In this document: one piece after another, positions 41,663 to 52,215 of the stretch
Numbering within the stretch: position 1 is the stretch's first letter
Layout of the letters: every line of letters begins with the position of its first letter
From: CAVXHQ01 sp963761735
GTDB lineage: Bacteria > Pseudomonadota > Alphaproteobacteria > Rhodobacterales > Rhodobacteraceae
Direction: 5' to 3'
DNA: 64,000 nucleotides
Assembly: GCA_963761735.1 (NCBI GenBank)
Contig: CAVXHQ010000004.1
Span: 62,001-126,000 of the forward strand
Translations under genes and position numbers: made by a program
The notes under the pieces: model-generated
What the model was told of the DNA's origin: nothing
Database searches by the model: none
What the model saw: the letters and a program-made list of their open reading frames with translations, nothing else

Positions 41663-41708
41663 GTCCAACGCGCCGTCCACAAGGATACGCACGCCAAAAC
41701 CCGCGCCT

Positions 41709-42155
41709 TCAGGCGACGGACAACACGGCGATCTTTGCCAGATGCGTGATTCGCTGCGACGTACTGCCCAGAAACAAGCCCGCGACGGCACCAAGGCCGC
41801 GACGGCCCGTCACGACAAGGTCGGCGCCGATCGCATCGGCGTAATTCAGGATCTCGCGTGCCGCGTCGCCCCGGTGATGCACCGCGTTGGCCACCGTGCC
41901 GCCGGCCTGCGTCACCGTTTCGACCGCCGCGTCGAGCACCACCTGTGCCGCTTGCGCGACCTCTTCGTTCGACGGCATCGTCGTGACGACGTGGTATCCG
42001 GGCACGGCGCCCATCGCATAGGCCACCGACACCGGTTCCGGCACATGCACCAGATGCAGCGCACTGTCATATTTAAGCGCGAGGTCGACCGCGAGCGTCA
42101 GGGCGCGCGCCGAGGCGTCGGACCCGTCGGTGCCGACGACGATTTTACTGAACAT
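41709..42155 (-). CDS. Universal stress protein (UspA family)
   Basis: 148 aa from the ATG at 42155, with CAGGAGA eight bases upstream. Typical Usp fold: N-terminal FSKIVVGTDGSDASARAL, an ATP-binding type C-terminal motif GADLVVTGRRGLGAVAGLFLGSTSQRITH (in parts) with G-2x-G-9x-G-S/T pattern. Such proteins bind ATP and are induced in stress or growth arrest. Divergent from purL. No regulatory site could be identified. Confidence 0.92.
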   Translation of the reverse strand: MFSKIVVGTDGSDASARALTLAVDLALKYDSALHLVHVPEPVSVAYAMGAVPGYHVVTTMPSNEEVAQAAQVVLDAAVETVTQAGGTVANAVHHRGDAAREILNYADAIGADLVVTGRRGLGAVAGLFLGSTSQRITHLAKIAVLSVA

Positions 42156-42342
42156 CGTGTTTCTCCTGTTTTGTGGTGCCAACTTTTACGCGTTATCGTG
42201 CACAGGGCGTTGATCTGCCGCAAGGTCGCGTCGCGACTGCGGATCTTTGCGCCAGTCGTTCAGATGGTGCCCCTGCCCCTTTCGCGCACCCCGGCGGGCC
42301 GCTAGAAGGCACCCAGAAACCGCGGCCTGAGGAACATCAGAC

Positions 42343-44526
<2,184 letters not shown>

Positions 44527-44596
44527 CACCGCCTGTGACCTTGCACCGACGCCGCGCACTCCCTACCTTATCATCAACAAAGACACGGATAGCGCC

Positions 44597-44834
44597 ATGC
44601 CCATCGATGCCACCCAGATCGAAACCCTCCTGCGCGATGCGTTTCCCCATGCCGACATCCGGGTCGACGGCGACGACGGGGCGCATTTTTCGGCCCATGT
44701 GGTCGACGAGAAGCTTTCGCGGCCAAAACCGCGTGCAGCAGCAGCGCGCGGTCTATGCAGCCCTGAAAGGCAAGATGGACGGCACCGACGGTGACCTGCA
44801 CGCGCTGGCCCTGACCACGAAGGCGCCGGCGTAA
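44597..44834 (+). pseudogene. bolA: BolA-family gene with a one-base insertion
   Basis: The first frame gives a normal BolA N-terminus (MPIDATQIETLLRDAFPHAD, then HFSAHVVDE). The second frame continues as SFRGQNRVQQQRAVYAALKG to LALTTKAPA and ends at 44834. Removing one A of the pair at 44711-44712 turns GAGAAGC into GAGAGC and restores a continuous 78-aa BolA with the conserved VVDESFRG-NRVQQ-RAVYAAL block. BolA proteins bind 2Fe-2S clusters with the monothiol glutaredoxin encoded just downstream and regulate iron homeostasis. As written the protein would be truncated before its helix-turn-helix-like part. Confidence 0.9.
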
Positions 44835-44935
44835 TGGTGCGCGGTCTGCTTCTTGCGATATTCGGCCCGTTTTACATAGGCTACGGCGGCCTGCGCCGCC
44901 TCCTCCGTTCCAGATCATCGAAAGTGACATCATGA
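44834..44935 (+). CDS. 33-aa membrane peptide bridging bolA and grxD
   Basis: 33 codons. The ATG overlaps the bolA stop as TAATG, and the TGA overlaps the grxD start as ATGA, so the frame is exactly bracketed by its neighbours. The peptide starts MVRGLLLAIFGPFYIGYGG, a short hydrophobic helix, and ends with a basic tail RLLRSRSSKVTS. The third positions are moderately GC-rich. Double overlap is typical of translated, coupled genes in this genome's operons. No homologue is known to me. Confidence 0.5.
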   Translation: MVRGLLLAIFGPFYIGYGGLRRLLRSRSSKVTS

Positions 44936-45327
44936 CCGCCGAAAATTCCGCCGCCCCGACGACAGACGCAACCGCCGAGAACCGGATCAGATCGACCGTC
45001 GATGCCAGCGACGTGGTCCTTTTCATGAAAGGCACCAGGGCAATGCCGCAGTGCGGGTTTTCCTCCCGGGTCGCCAGGGTGCTGAACTTTATCGGCATCG
45101 ACTATACGGACGTGAATGTGCTGGACGACGCGGAAATCCGGCAGGGGATCAAGGACTTCTCCGACTGGCCGACGATCCCGCAGCTTTACGTCAAAGGCGA
45201 ATTCGTCGGCGGCTGCGACATCATCACCGAAATGATGCTGTCAGGCGAACTCGATACGCTGTTCGAGGACAAGGGCCTGACCTTCGACAAGGCCGCCGCC
45301 GACAAGATCCGCGACGCCAACGGCTGA
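44932..45327 (+). CDS. grxD: Monothiol glutaredoxin (Grx4/GrxD)
   Basis: 131 aa, with an N-terminal extension of about 20 residues before the glutaredoxin fold. The monothiol active site is CGFS at 41-44 (MPQCGFSSRV). GSH-binding residues lie in WPTIPQLYVKGEFVGGCDI. Such proteins carry 2Fe-2S clusters as glutathione-ligated dimers and pair with BolA; the linked bolA gene is upstream, separated only by the coupled 33-codon frame. Overall length is somewhat longer than the ~110-120 aa average because of the N-terminal tail. Confidence 0.96.
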   Translation: MTAENSAAPTTDATAENRIRSTVDASDVVLFMKGTRAMPQCGFSSRVARVLNFIGIDYTDVNVLDDAEIRQGIKDFSDWPTIPQLYVKGEFVGGCDIITEMMLSGELDTLFEDKGLTFDKAAADKIRDANG

Positions 45328-45677
45328 TGCAGGATGTCGTGGCGGGGGTCCGTCACGGCTGACGGACACCGCAACGCCGTCGGAAACCGCGGCGTTTTCG
45401 CTGCCGGTGCCCAACAGGGTGCCCGTGCTGCCACAGTCGCGGTGCGATCTCACCGAGATCTCACCAACCGCTTTGCCCTTTTGCAAGCCGCATGGTTCTG
45501 TTTCGGCACTGGATGCACGCCCGACGGAGCCGAATTGCCCTGCAGGACCTGTGCCCGTTGCCACGGTCCGGGGGGATGTCGGGGCCGGGCCAAAAATCGA
45601 CAGCCCCTCGTCGGCCCCGAACTTTCCACGCTTTGCGTCGGAACGTATTTTTTCTGCGCCAAGGGGCGGTCACGCGG
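45328..45677. other. 350-bp region between grxD and a membrane-anchored protein gene
   Basis: Several frames are open but none has a good start or coding-like composition. A direct repeat of about nine bases (ATCTCACC / GATCTCACC near 45448-45465) is present. No tRNA or clear terminator was found. Confidence 0.5.
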
Positions 45678-46367
45678 ATGATCTGGACCGGGATTGCCCT
45701 TGTCGCCCTTGGCGCTGCCGCTGTTTACGGCGGCTTTTTCTGGCAGCGCCGACGAGAAGTGCGAAAACACGAAGATTTTCAGGCTCTTGCCGCCCGGCGC
45801 GGATGGTCGCTGACCCAGAACGAGCAGACCCTCGGGCGCCCCGCGATACTGCGACTGACGGCGCGCAGCGGTCCGGGATGGCAGGCGGAGGCACGCCTGT
45901 CGAACACCGCAGGCGAGGCCGGACCCCAACGCCGGATCACCGAGTGGCGTTGCGAGGAGCCGCGCTGGCGCGACGGAACCCTGATAATCGGCCCCGCCAT
46001 CGCCGGCGGCGATACGGCCATCGCGGCACAGGTTCTCACCCGGCTCGACGGGCCACAGGGACGGCGCGCGATACAGCGGCTGACCGGCGGCAGACTGGGA
46101 TTCGAGGCCGAAGGTCTGCGACCCGTCGAGGGACCCGAACTGCTGACGGTCCTTGCCACGACCAATCCTCACCGCCGCGTCGACCTAGCCGATCTGGGCA
46201 AGCTTTTCGCCGGATGGAAGCCCGCTCGGCAGGGCGACGAAGGTCAGCCGATCCTGATCCTGTCGCCAGGCGGCATGCGCCTGCGTCTGCGTCACGATAT
46301 CCGCGACGCGGATCGTATGGAGGCGTTCATCGACCTTGCCCTTGCCACCGTCCGCACCCTCGGCTGA
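45678..46367 (+). CDS. Membrane-anchored protein of unknown function
   Basis: 229 aa from the ATG at 45678. One N-terminal membrane helix (MIWTGIALVALGAAAVYGGFF) is followed by a basic stretch (WQRRREVRKHEDFQ), which predicts a large cytoplasmic domain. That domain has segments RRGWSLTQNEQTLGRPAILRL and AGGDTAIAAQVLTRLDG, reminiscent of proteins that assess another protein's solubility or a DUF-type alpha/beta domain, but I do not recognise the family. The frame is open 62 codons upstream without a signal-like start. Convergent with zapA, nine bases apart. Confidence 0.65.
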   Translation: MIWTGIALVALGAAAVYGGFFWQRRREVRKHEDFQALAARRGWSLTQNEQTLGRPAILRLTARSGPGWQAEARLSNTAGEAGPQRRITEWRCEEPRWRDGTLIIGPAIAGGDTAIAAQVLTRLDGPQGRRAIQRLTGGRLGFEAEGLRPVEGPELLTVLATTNPHRRVDLADLGKLFAGWKPARQGDEGQPILILSPGGMRLRLRHDIRDADRMEAFIDLALATVRTLG

Positions 46368-46376
46368 TCCGGTCCG

Positions 46377-46798
46377 TCAGGCGGTCTTCGCCTCGAGGGC
46401 AACGGCAAGCCCTTCGGATTGCTCGGCAATCTCTTCGAGAAGTCCGGCGATCTCATCCGACAACGCAGGCTCCTCACCGGCGGCCGGCGCGGTGTCCGGA
46501 TCGGGCACGGCGGCCTCTTCGGTCAGCCCGCGCGCCTCCATCCGGGCGATCGTGTGCGATATTTCGGCGTTCAGGGTCTCGGCCTCGCGCAACTTGTCCT
46601 CCAGCGCCGCCGTCTTGTCGGCCAGCAACAACCCCGCCATCAGCAACATCCGCGATTCTGGCATCCGCCCGATCTGCGTCGACAGGGTCTGCGCCTCGGT
46701 GTCGAGCATGGCGGCGGCGGATTGCAGAAAGACTCCTCGCCCGCCTGACAGGCAACCTCGAAATTGCGGCCACCGATCGTGATTTCAACTTGCGGCAT
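46377..46798 (-). pseudogene. zapA: Cell division protein ZapA gene with a one-base deletion
   Basis: From the ATG at 46798 the first 24 codons read MPQVEITIGGRNFEVACQAG and then EESF, the normal ZapA N-terminus, before going out of frame. The next frame carries the rest from AAMLDTEAQTLSTQIGRMPE through MAGLLLADKTAALEDKLREAE to the end. Adding one G beside 46727 (restoring TTTCCTGCAATCC on the coding strand) rejoins them as GEESFLQSAAAMLDTEAQ in a 140-aa protein, normal for alphaproteobacteria. ZapA tetramers bundle FtsZ filaments at the division site. As written only an N-terminally shortened product from the Met of MLDTEAQ (110 aa) could be made, without the FtsZ-binding strand. Confidence 0.88.
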
Positions 46799-46801
46799 GG
46801 C

Positions 46802-47293
46802 TCAGACCTCTTCGAGAGTTGCGGTGAGTTCGCCGAGAATCGCATCGACCTCGGCCCGGTCGGCGGATTGGGTGGCCCGCAACGCCTCGAGTTCGGCAAG
46901 CATCGCACGGTTCACCAGACCGGGATCGGCGGTCTCGTCGATCAGGGCGGTGCGCATTTCGGTGGCGACCTCACGCAGTTCGGCGTTGGCGGTCTGCACC
47001 CGCTGAATGTGTACGTCCAGCTCGGCGATCTGGGCTTTCTGGGCGGAAACCCGCTCTTCCAGAGTGGCGAGTTTCTGATCCTGCCGTTTTTTCAGGGCCC
47101 GTACCCGCTCTTCGAGCTGGGCGTTGACGGTGCGCTCGTCCTCCAGCTGTGCCTTGAGGGCCTCAGGTGTTTCCGACGCATCGATCTCTTCGGGTTCCGG
47201 CACCGTCGCGGCAGGCCCCGCCTTGTCGATCGCCTCTTTCAGGCGAACGAAGGCCATCGCAATTCTTGCCTCCAGCGCATTGATATCGTTCAT
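46802..47293 (-). CDS. Coiled-coil protein upstream of zapA
   Basis: 163 aa from the ATG at 47293. Most of the protein is predicted coiled coil, rich in Glu, Ala, Lys and Gln (QLEDERTVNAQLEERVRALKK, with heptad-like spacing, then KLATLEERVSAQKAQIAELD), with no membrane segment. It ends three bases before the zapA start and is clearly in the same operon. In related bacteria a gene of this kind precedes zapA, as far as I recall; the coiled coil and linkage suggest a partner in the divisome, comparable with ZapB in concept. That role is inference. Confidence 0.75.
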   Translation of the reverse strand: MNDINALEARIAMAFVRLKEAIDKAGPAATVPEPEEIDASETPEALKAQLEDERTVNAQLEERVRALKKRQDQKLATLEERVSAQKAQIAELDVHIQRVQTANAELREVATEMRTALIDETADPGLVNRAMLAELEALRATQSADRAEVDAILGELTATLEEV

Positions 47294-47721
47294 TTTTGCC
47301 CCATTTTCGAACTCGGCGCCGCCCGCAGGGAGACCCGTGGCCGTCATCTGTCGTCGCTGCACGGCGCCTGGCCCGGGCTGCAAACTCCGCGACCCGGGAC
47401 CGCCGACCGACTCGCAACGTACCGCGTTCACATTAAGCGATTGGTACTGCGAATGGCAAACCGGTGTTTTCGTGAAAAATCAACACTCTGCCCCGCGACC
47501 TTCATCAACGCGCCGACACGGGCCCATCACGGTCCGTGACACCCGATCCCGCCCCCCGGCGGACGTGCCGGTCAACGCGTCCTTGATCTTGGGGCCGTCC
47601 CTGATATGACCTCACCGCCACCCCTTTTTATGCTGCGCGCCACGCGGCCCACCGGCCGGTTGCGGCCCGACACCTGTACCTGCGGCCGCCTGCGGCCCGA
47701 CATTTATTAAGGATCCCGCCC
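47294..47721. other. 428-bp divergent region between the zapA operon and tkt
   Basis: No supported gene. Expected to hold promoters for both directions. The part 47600-47700 has two imperfect copies of CGGCCCGACA-type sequence (near 47664 and 47692). I see no tRNA and no recognisable 6S RNA, although zapA loci often neighbour 6S RNA in proteobacteria. Confidence 0.5.
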
Positions 47722-49755
47722 TTGGACATCGCCGCTCTCCGCGCCGCCCACCCCGAGCACTGGACGCTTGCCACCGCCATCCGGACCCTGACGCTCGACG
47801 CCGTCGCTGCCGCGAATTCCGGCCATTCGGGCATGCCGATGGGCATGGCGGACGTGGCGACCGTGCTGTTTCAGCGGCATCTGAAATTCGATCCGGCGGC
47901 GCCCGAATGGCCCGACCGGGACAGGTTCGTGCTGTCGGCGGGCCACGGCTCGATGCTGCTGTACTCCGTGCTGCATCTGACCGGCTATGCCGATATGACC
48001 ATCGACCAGATCAAGAATTTCCGCCAATGGGGGTCAATTACGGCCGGCCATCCCGAGTACGGCCACGCCGGCGGCATCGAAACGACGACCGGTCCGCTCG
48101 GTCAGGGCCTCGCGAATGCGGTCGGCATGGCCATCGCCGAGGAAAACCTGCGCGCCCGCTTCGGCAAGGGTCTGATCGACCACCACACCTATGTCATCGC
48201 CGGTGACGGCTGCCTGATGGAGGGCGTCAGCCAGGAGGCCCTCGCCCTCGCCGGGCGGCTCAAGCTGTCGCGTCTCGTCGTGTTTTTCGACCACAACGGC
48301 ATCACCATCGACGGGCCGGTTTCGCTGTCGGACCGCACCGACCAGATGGCACGGTTTGCCGCCTCCGGCTGGCACGTCCTCGAGGTCGACGGCCACGATC
48401 CGGGTGCCATCGACGCCGCAATCTCGGCCGCCAAGGCCGATCCGCGCCCGTCGATGCTGGCCTGCAAAACACATATCGCCCTCGGCTCCTCGGCCCAGGA
48501 CACCTCCAAGGGCCACGGCGCGCTGACCGACGCCAAGCTGATCGCCGACACCCGCGAGGCCTACGGCTGGACCTACGGCCCGTTCGAAATCCCCGCCGAT
48601 GTCAAATCGCAGTGGGAGGCAATGGGCACCCGCGGCGCGGACGCACACGCCGAATGGCAGGCCCGTCTGGACAAACAATCGGAAAGCAAACTGTCGGACA
48701 GCAAACGGGCCGCGTTCCACCGCGCCTTTGCCGGCGAAGCGCCCAAGGCGCTGGCGGGCCGCATCCGCGCGTTCAAAAAGCAGGCGGTCGAGGCGGACAA
48801 GGCGATGGCCACCCGCAAGTCGAGCGAAAACACCCTCGAGATCATCAACCCGGTCATGCCCGAAACCATCGGCGGCTCGGCGGACCTGACAGGATCGAAC
48901 AACACCAAGACACCCGACATGGGCGTGTTTTCCGCGACAGACCGCGCCGGGCGCTATGTCTATTACGGCATCCGCGAGCACGGCATGGCCGCCGCGATGA
49001 ACGGCATGGCCGTGCACGGGGGCGTGCGGCCCTATGGCGGCACGTTCATGTGTTTCACCGATTATGCGCGCGGCGCGATCCGCCTGTCTGCCCTGATGGG
49101 GGCGCCCGTCACCTATGTGATGACGCATGACAGCATCGGTCTGGGCGAGGACGGGCCGACGCACCAGCCGGTCGAACATCTGGCGATGCTGCGCGCCACG
49201 CCGAATCTGGTGGTTATCCGCCCCGCCGATACCGTCGAGACGGCAGAGGCCTGGGAACTGGCGCTGACCAGCGCGCGGACGCCTTATATCCTTGCCCTGT
49301 CGCGGCAGAACCTGCCCCTGGTGCGGCGCGATCACAAAAACAAGAACCTGACCGCGCAGGGCGCCTATGTCCTTGCCGAGGCGGGCGCGAAACGGCGCGC
49401 GATCCTGATGGCGTCGGGCTCCGAGGTTTCGGTCGCCATGGCGGCAAAGGAGCTGCTCGAGGCCGAAGAGATCGGCGTGCGCGTCGTGTCGGTCCCGTCG
49501 ATGGAGCTGTTCGCCGCACAGGACCCCGCCTACCGCAAACGCGTGCTGCCCGCGGGCCCGGTCCGCGTCGCCATCGAGGCGGGCGTGCGGCAGGGCTGGG
49601 ATGCGCTCTTGCTGGGCGAACGGGGCCGCGAGGCCAAGGCCGGTTTCGTCGGCATGGACGGGTTCGGCGCCTCCGCGCCCGCCGAGGTGCTGTTCGAGAA
49701 GTTCGGGATCACTGCCGAGGCGGTGGCCGCGAAAGTCAAAGAGCTGCTGGGCTGA
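47722..49755 (+). CDS. tkt: Transketolase
   Basis: 677 aa from a TTG start, with AAGGA eight bases upstream; no in-frame ATG is near, and the family N-terminus DIAALRAAHPEHWTLATAIRTL fits. Thiamine-diphosphate enzyme of the pentose phosphate pathway and Calvin cycle. The TPP motif is GDGCLMEGVSQEALALAG through FFDHN, the pyrimidine domain has the catalytic Glu in REHGMAAAMNG, and HDSIGLGEDGPTHQPVEHL is the family signature. Linked on the same strand to gap further along, but not in one operon. Single-gene context gives no hint of a Calvin-cycle-specific isozyme. Confidence 0.97.
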   Translation: MDIAALRAAHPEHWTLATAIRTLTLDAVAAANSGHSGMPMGMADVATVLFQRHLKFDPAAPEWPDRDRFVLSAGHGSMLLYSVLHLTGYADMTIDQIKNFRQWGSITAGHPEYGHAGGIETTTGPLGQGLANAVGMAIAEENLRARFGKGLIDHHTYVIAGDGCLMEGVSQEALALAGRLKLSRLVVFFDHNGITIDGPVSLSDRTDQMARFAASGWHVLEVDGHDPGAIDAAISAAKADPRPSMLACKTHIALGSSAQDTSKGHGALTDAKLIADTREAYGWTYGPFEIPADVKSQWEAMGTRGADAHAEWQARLDKQSESKLSDSKRAAFHRAFAGEAPKALAGRIRAFKKQAVEADKAMATRKSSENTLEIINPVMPETIGGSADLTGSNNTKTPDMGVFSATDRAGRYVYYGIREHGMAAAMNGMAVHGGVRPYGGTFMCFTDYARGAIRLSALMGAPVTYVMTHDSIGLGEDGPTHQPVEHLAMLRATPNLVVIRPADTVETAEAWELALTSARTPYILALSRQNLPLVRRDHKNKNLTAQGAYVLAEAGAKRRAILMASGSEVSVAMAAKELLEAEEIGVRVVSVPSMELFAAQDPAYRKRVLPAGPVRVAIEAGVRQGWDALLLGERGREAKAGFVGMDGFGASAPAEVLFEKFGITAEAVAAKVKELLG

Positions 49756-49804
49756 TTGCCGTGACCGGATCTCCGGTCCTCTTCGTTTCCGAAAGGCTCC
49801 GCGC

Positions 49805-50470
49805 ATGCGCCCGTTCCTGATCTCTGTCTGTCTACTGGCTGCGGTGGCAGCCTGTGGCGCACCGATACCGGTGCCCATTTCGGAAACGGCGGGCGTGATC
49901 CGCCCCGGATCGGTGCAGTCGGGCGGACCAGTGCCGGCGGGACAACGCGGCAGCGGTGCTGCAAGTCTGGGCGGTTCCGCGGCGCAGGGGTTCGTCGACC
50001 GTGCCCGCGTCGACGGGCCGCCCGCAGCGCGCGCCGATATCTTTGCCCGCAACTTCCTGAACACCGTTCAACGCCGGTCGTTTACGCGGAATATCGAATA
50101 TTGCGGCTATTTCTATACAGATGCAGCGGGTCAGATCGCGGCCACCGCGCCGATCCCCGGAACCCTCGCGACCTGCACACAGCCCGCCCCGGGACCGTCG
50201 GTCTTTGCGAGCTATCACACCCACGGCGCCTATGACGGTGACTATGACAACGAGGTGCCGTCGATCGGCGACCTGCAGGGCGATTTCAGCTTCGGGATCG
50301 ACGGCTATGTCTCGACCCCCGGTGGCCGGGTCTGGCGGGTGGAATACGACGACCGCAACGCGGTGCAGGTCTGCGGCCTCGGCTGCGTGGCGGTGGACCC
50401 CGGATTTGTCCCCCGCGACGAGGCGGGTGTGCGGCAAAGCTATACTGTCAACGAATTGCGGCGGCGGTAG
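49805..50470 (+). CDS. DUF4329 domain lipoprotein
   Basis: 221 aa from the ATG at 49805. The leader MRPFLISVCLLAAVAAC is a lipoprotein signal. After a Gly/Ser-rich linker the domain (about 75-215) contains FASYHTHGAYDGDYDNEVPS, DLQGDFSFGIDGYVSTPGG and WRVEYD, matching DUF4329, a JAB/deubiquitinase-like fold with the HTHG motif. Such domains occur in secreted and polymorphic-toxin proteins as well as standalone lipoproteins. The histidine pair and downstream acidic residues could bind a metal, so peptidase activity is possible but unproven. It lies 49 bp after tkt. Confidence 0.75.
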   Translation: MRPFLISVCLLAAVAACGAPIPVPISETAGVIRPGSVQSGGPVPAGQRGSGAASLGGSAAQGFVDRARVDGPPAARADIFARNFLNTVQRRSFTRNIEYCGYFYTDAAGQIAATAPIPGTLATCTQPAPGPSVFASYHTHGAYDGDYDNEVPSIGDLQGDFSFGIDGYVSTPGGRVWRVEYDDRNAVQVCGLGCVAVDPGFVPRDEAGVRQSYTVNELRRR

Positions 50471-50588
50471 CGCGCATCGCGAGGCCGCGGCAATCGTGGC
50501 GGCGGCGGTGCCTCCGGCGGGAGTATTTCGGGCAAGAAAAAGCGCGCGGGATCCGGACACATCGGGTGGCACCCCGGCCCGGCTGTCG

Positions 50589-50984
50589 TCAGAACCGAAA
50601 CCTGCCGGGTCCGGCGACAGCGAGGGCAAGACAACCGCCCGCGATGGCCCAGTTTTTCACGAAGATCGTCATCTGCCACGGGTCGTCCGGCAAATAGTGA
50701 AACAGGCTCGTCAGGGCGCTGTAGGCGGCGAGACTGAGGGCGGTGGGCCAGATCCAGCGTCCCGCCACAAGGGCGATGCCGGCCACGGCGTTATAGGCAA
50801 GGGCCGGCCAGATGAGCCAGAGCGGCCACGCATGGGCCGCCAGCAGGGCCGTGGCGTCGGCCGGGCTGAGGGCCTTTTGCACCGCACCGCCCAGAAACAG
50901 CACCGCGATCAGCAGACGTGCGCCCAGAAGACAGGCATCGTCGAGCCTGCCACCGGCCGGACGCCGGGCGGCTGTGCCGGTCAA
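50589..50984 (-). CDS. DoxX-family membrane protein
   Basis: 131 aa from a TTG at 50984 that overlaps the stop of the DUF808 gene (TTGA). Four hydrophobic helices are visible: LLGARLLIAVLFLGGAVQKAL, WPALAYNAVAGIALVAG, ALSLAAYSALTSLFHYLP and the last IAGGCLALAVAG. The motif KALSPADA after helix 1 and the FHYLP/WQMTIFVKNWAIAGG block are typical of DoxX proteins. Function in the family is varied (thiosulfate-related or oxidative-stress complexes); no hint here. Translation probably depends on the upstream gene. Confidence 0.8.
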   Translation of the reverse strand: MTGTAARRPAGGRLDDACLLGARLLIAVLFLGGAVQKALSPADATALLAAHAWPLWLIWPALAYNAVAGIALVAGRWIWPTALSLAAYSALTSLFHYLPDDPWQMTIFVKNWAIAGGCLALAVAGPGRFRF

Positions 50985-51955
50985 TGCGCCACGTGGGGTT
51001 TGCCGGTCAGGCGCGCAATGCCGGGGCCGATGACGCGCGTCGCAAGCGGGATGATGGCGATCCCGACGGCAAGTCCGATCACCCCGTCGAGCGCCGCCGT
51101 CACCGCCCATTCGACGAAGCCCGCGACGGCGGCGGGCGCGGCGACGGCGGTGGCCACGGCGATGTCGTCGATGGTGTCATAGGGCCAGTGCCAGCCCAGC
51201 ACCTCGACACCGTGCACCAGAATGGATCCGCCGACCCAGATCATCGCCGCCGTGCCGACGATGGAGAGGTATTTCATGAACACCGGCATCGCCTTGACCA
51301 GCCATGTGCCAAAAGCCCGCGTTGCCGCGAGCCGCCCGATCTGCGCCAGTTTCAGTCCCACGTCGTCCATCTTTACGATCAGCGCCACGGCACCGTAGAC
51401 GACCACCGTGATGATCACACCGGCAAGGCCGAGCACGATCGCCTCGGTCCACCATGTGCTCGTCGCGATTCCGGCCAGAATGATCGTCATGATTTCCGCC
51501 GACAGGATGAAATCGGTCTTGATCGCACCGGCCACACGCTTTTCCTCGAGTTTCGTGGGGTCCTTGACCGAAACATCGTCGTCCACAACATGGTTCGTGC
51601 CGGGAAACAGCCAGTGCCAGACCTTTTCCGCGCCTTCGAAACACAGGTAGAAACCGCCGAGCATCAGCAGCGGCGTGACAAGCCAGGGCGCGAAATTCGA
51701 CAGTAACATGGCGATGGGCAACAAGATCACGATCTTGTTGAACACCGACCGGCGGGCGATGCGCCAGATGATCGGCAATTCGCGCGCGGCATCCAGACCG
51801 GCGACGTATTTGGGCGTCACGGCGGCATCGTCGATCACGACGCCTGCCGCCTTCATGCTGGCGCGGGCCGCCTGCCCCGCGATATCGTCAACCGAGGCTG
51901 CCGCGACCTTGGCGATGGCGGCCACGTCGTCAAGCAATGCCAGAAGTCCGCTCAC
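50981..51955 (-). CDS. DUF808 membrane protein (YedI-like)
   Basis: 324 aa from a GTG at 51955, with AGAGGA nine bases upstream. The N-terminus SGLLALLDDVAAIAKVAAASVDD and the following DDAAVTPKYV match the DUF808 family of polytopic inner-membrane proteins. About seven hydrophobic segments, a KTDFILSAEIMTIIL block and the C-terminal AALDGVIGLAVGIAI are visible. No function is established. It overlaps the DoxX gene and is transcribed away from the 46-aa membrane protein gene and gap. Confidence 0.85.
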   Translation of the reverse strand: MSGLLALLDDVAAIAKVAAASVDDIAGQAARASMKAAGVVIDDAAVTPKYVAGLDAARELPIIWRIARRSVFNKIVILLPIAMLLSNFAPWLVTPLLMLGGFYLCFEGAEKVWHWLFPGTNHVVDDDVSVKDPTKLEEKRVAGAIKTDFILSAEIMTIILAGIATSTWWTEAIVLGLAGVIITVVVYGAVALIVKMDDVGLKLAQIGRLAATRAFGTWLVKAMPVFMKYLSIVGTAAMIWVGGSILVHGVEVLGWHWPYDTIDDIAVATAVAAPAAVAGFVEWAVTAALDGVIGLAVGIAIIPLATRVIGPGIARLTGKPHVAH

Positions 51956-52074
51956 TGATGTATGTCCTCTGCGTAAACCATCTCCGAACCTAGCAGGTGC
52001 GTGCCGCGCGACAAGGCCGGTGCAGCGTGGCAAGGGGTAGACCCGGCCATACCGCGCGGCGTAAACCTGTCGGC

Positions 52075-52215
52075 ATGACATTGCGCATCGCCCTCTGGAT
52101 CGCCCTCATTATCGTGGGCCTCATCAGCCTCGACCTTTGGCAGGGCTGGGGCGGAAGCCTGATTGCCGCGCGCCGCGGTGTCGATCTGATCCACCGGCTG
52201 GCGTTCTGGCGGTAA
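52075..52215 (+). CDS. 46-aa single-helix membrane protein
   Basis: 46 codons from the ATG at 52075. One hydrophobic helix (RIALWIALIIVGLISLDL) precedes a short tail with GGSLIAARRGVDLIHRLAFWR. Small proteins of this form, ending in FWR, precede gap in related bacteria as far as I recall. Third positions are GC-rich. No family name is known. It lies 165 bp before gap and might share its transcript. Confidence 0.55.
   Translation: MTLRIALWIALIIVGLISLDLWQGWGGSLIAARRGVDLIHRLAFWR

Noticed and set aside
45328..45677. Possible 6S RNA near zapA
   Set aside because: Position is suggestive, but a protein gene lies between and I could not find the long rod-like structure with a central bubble on either strand.
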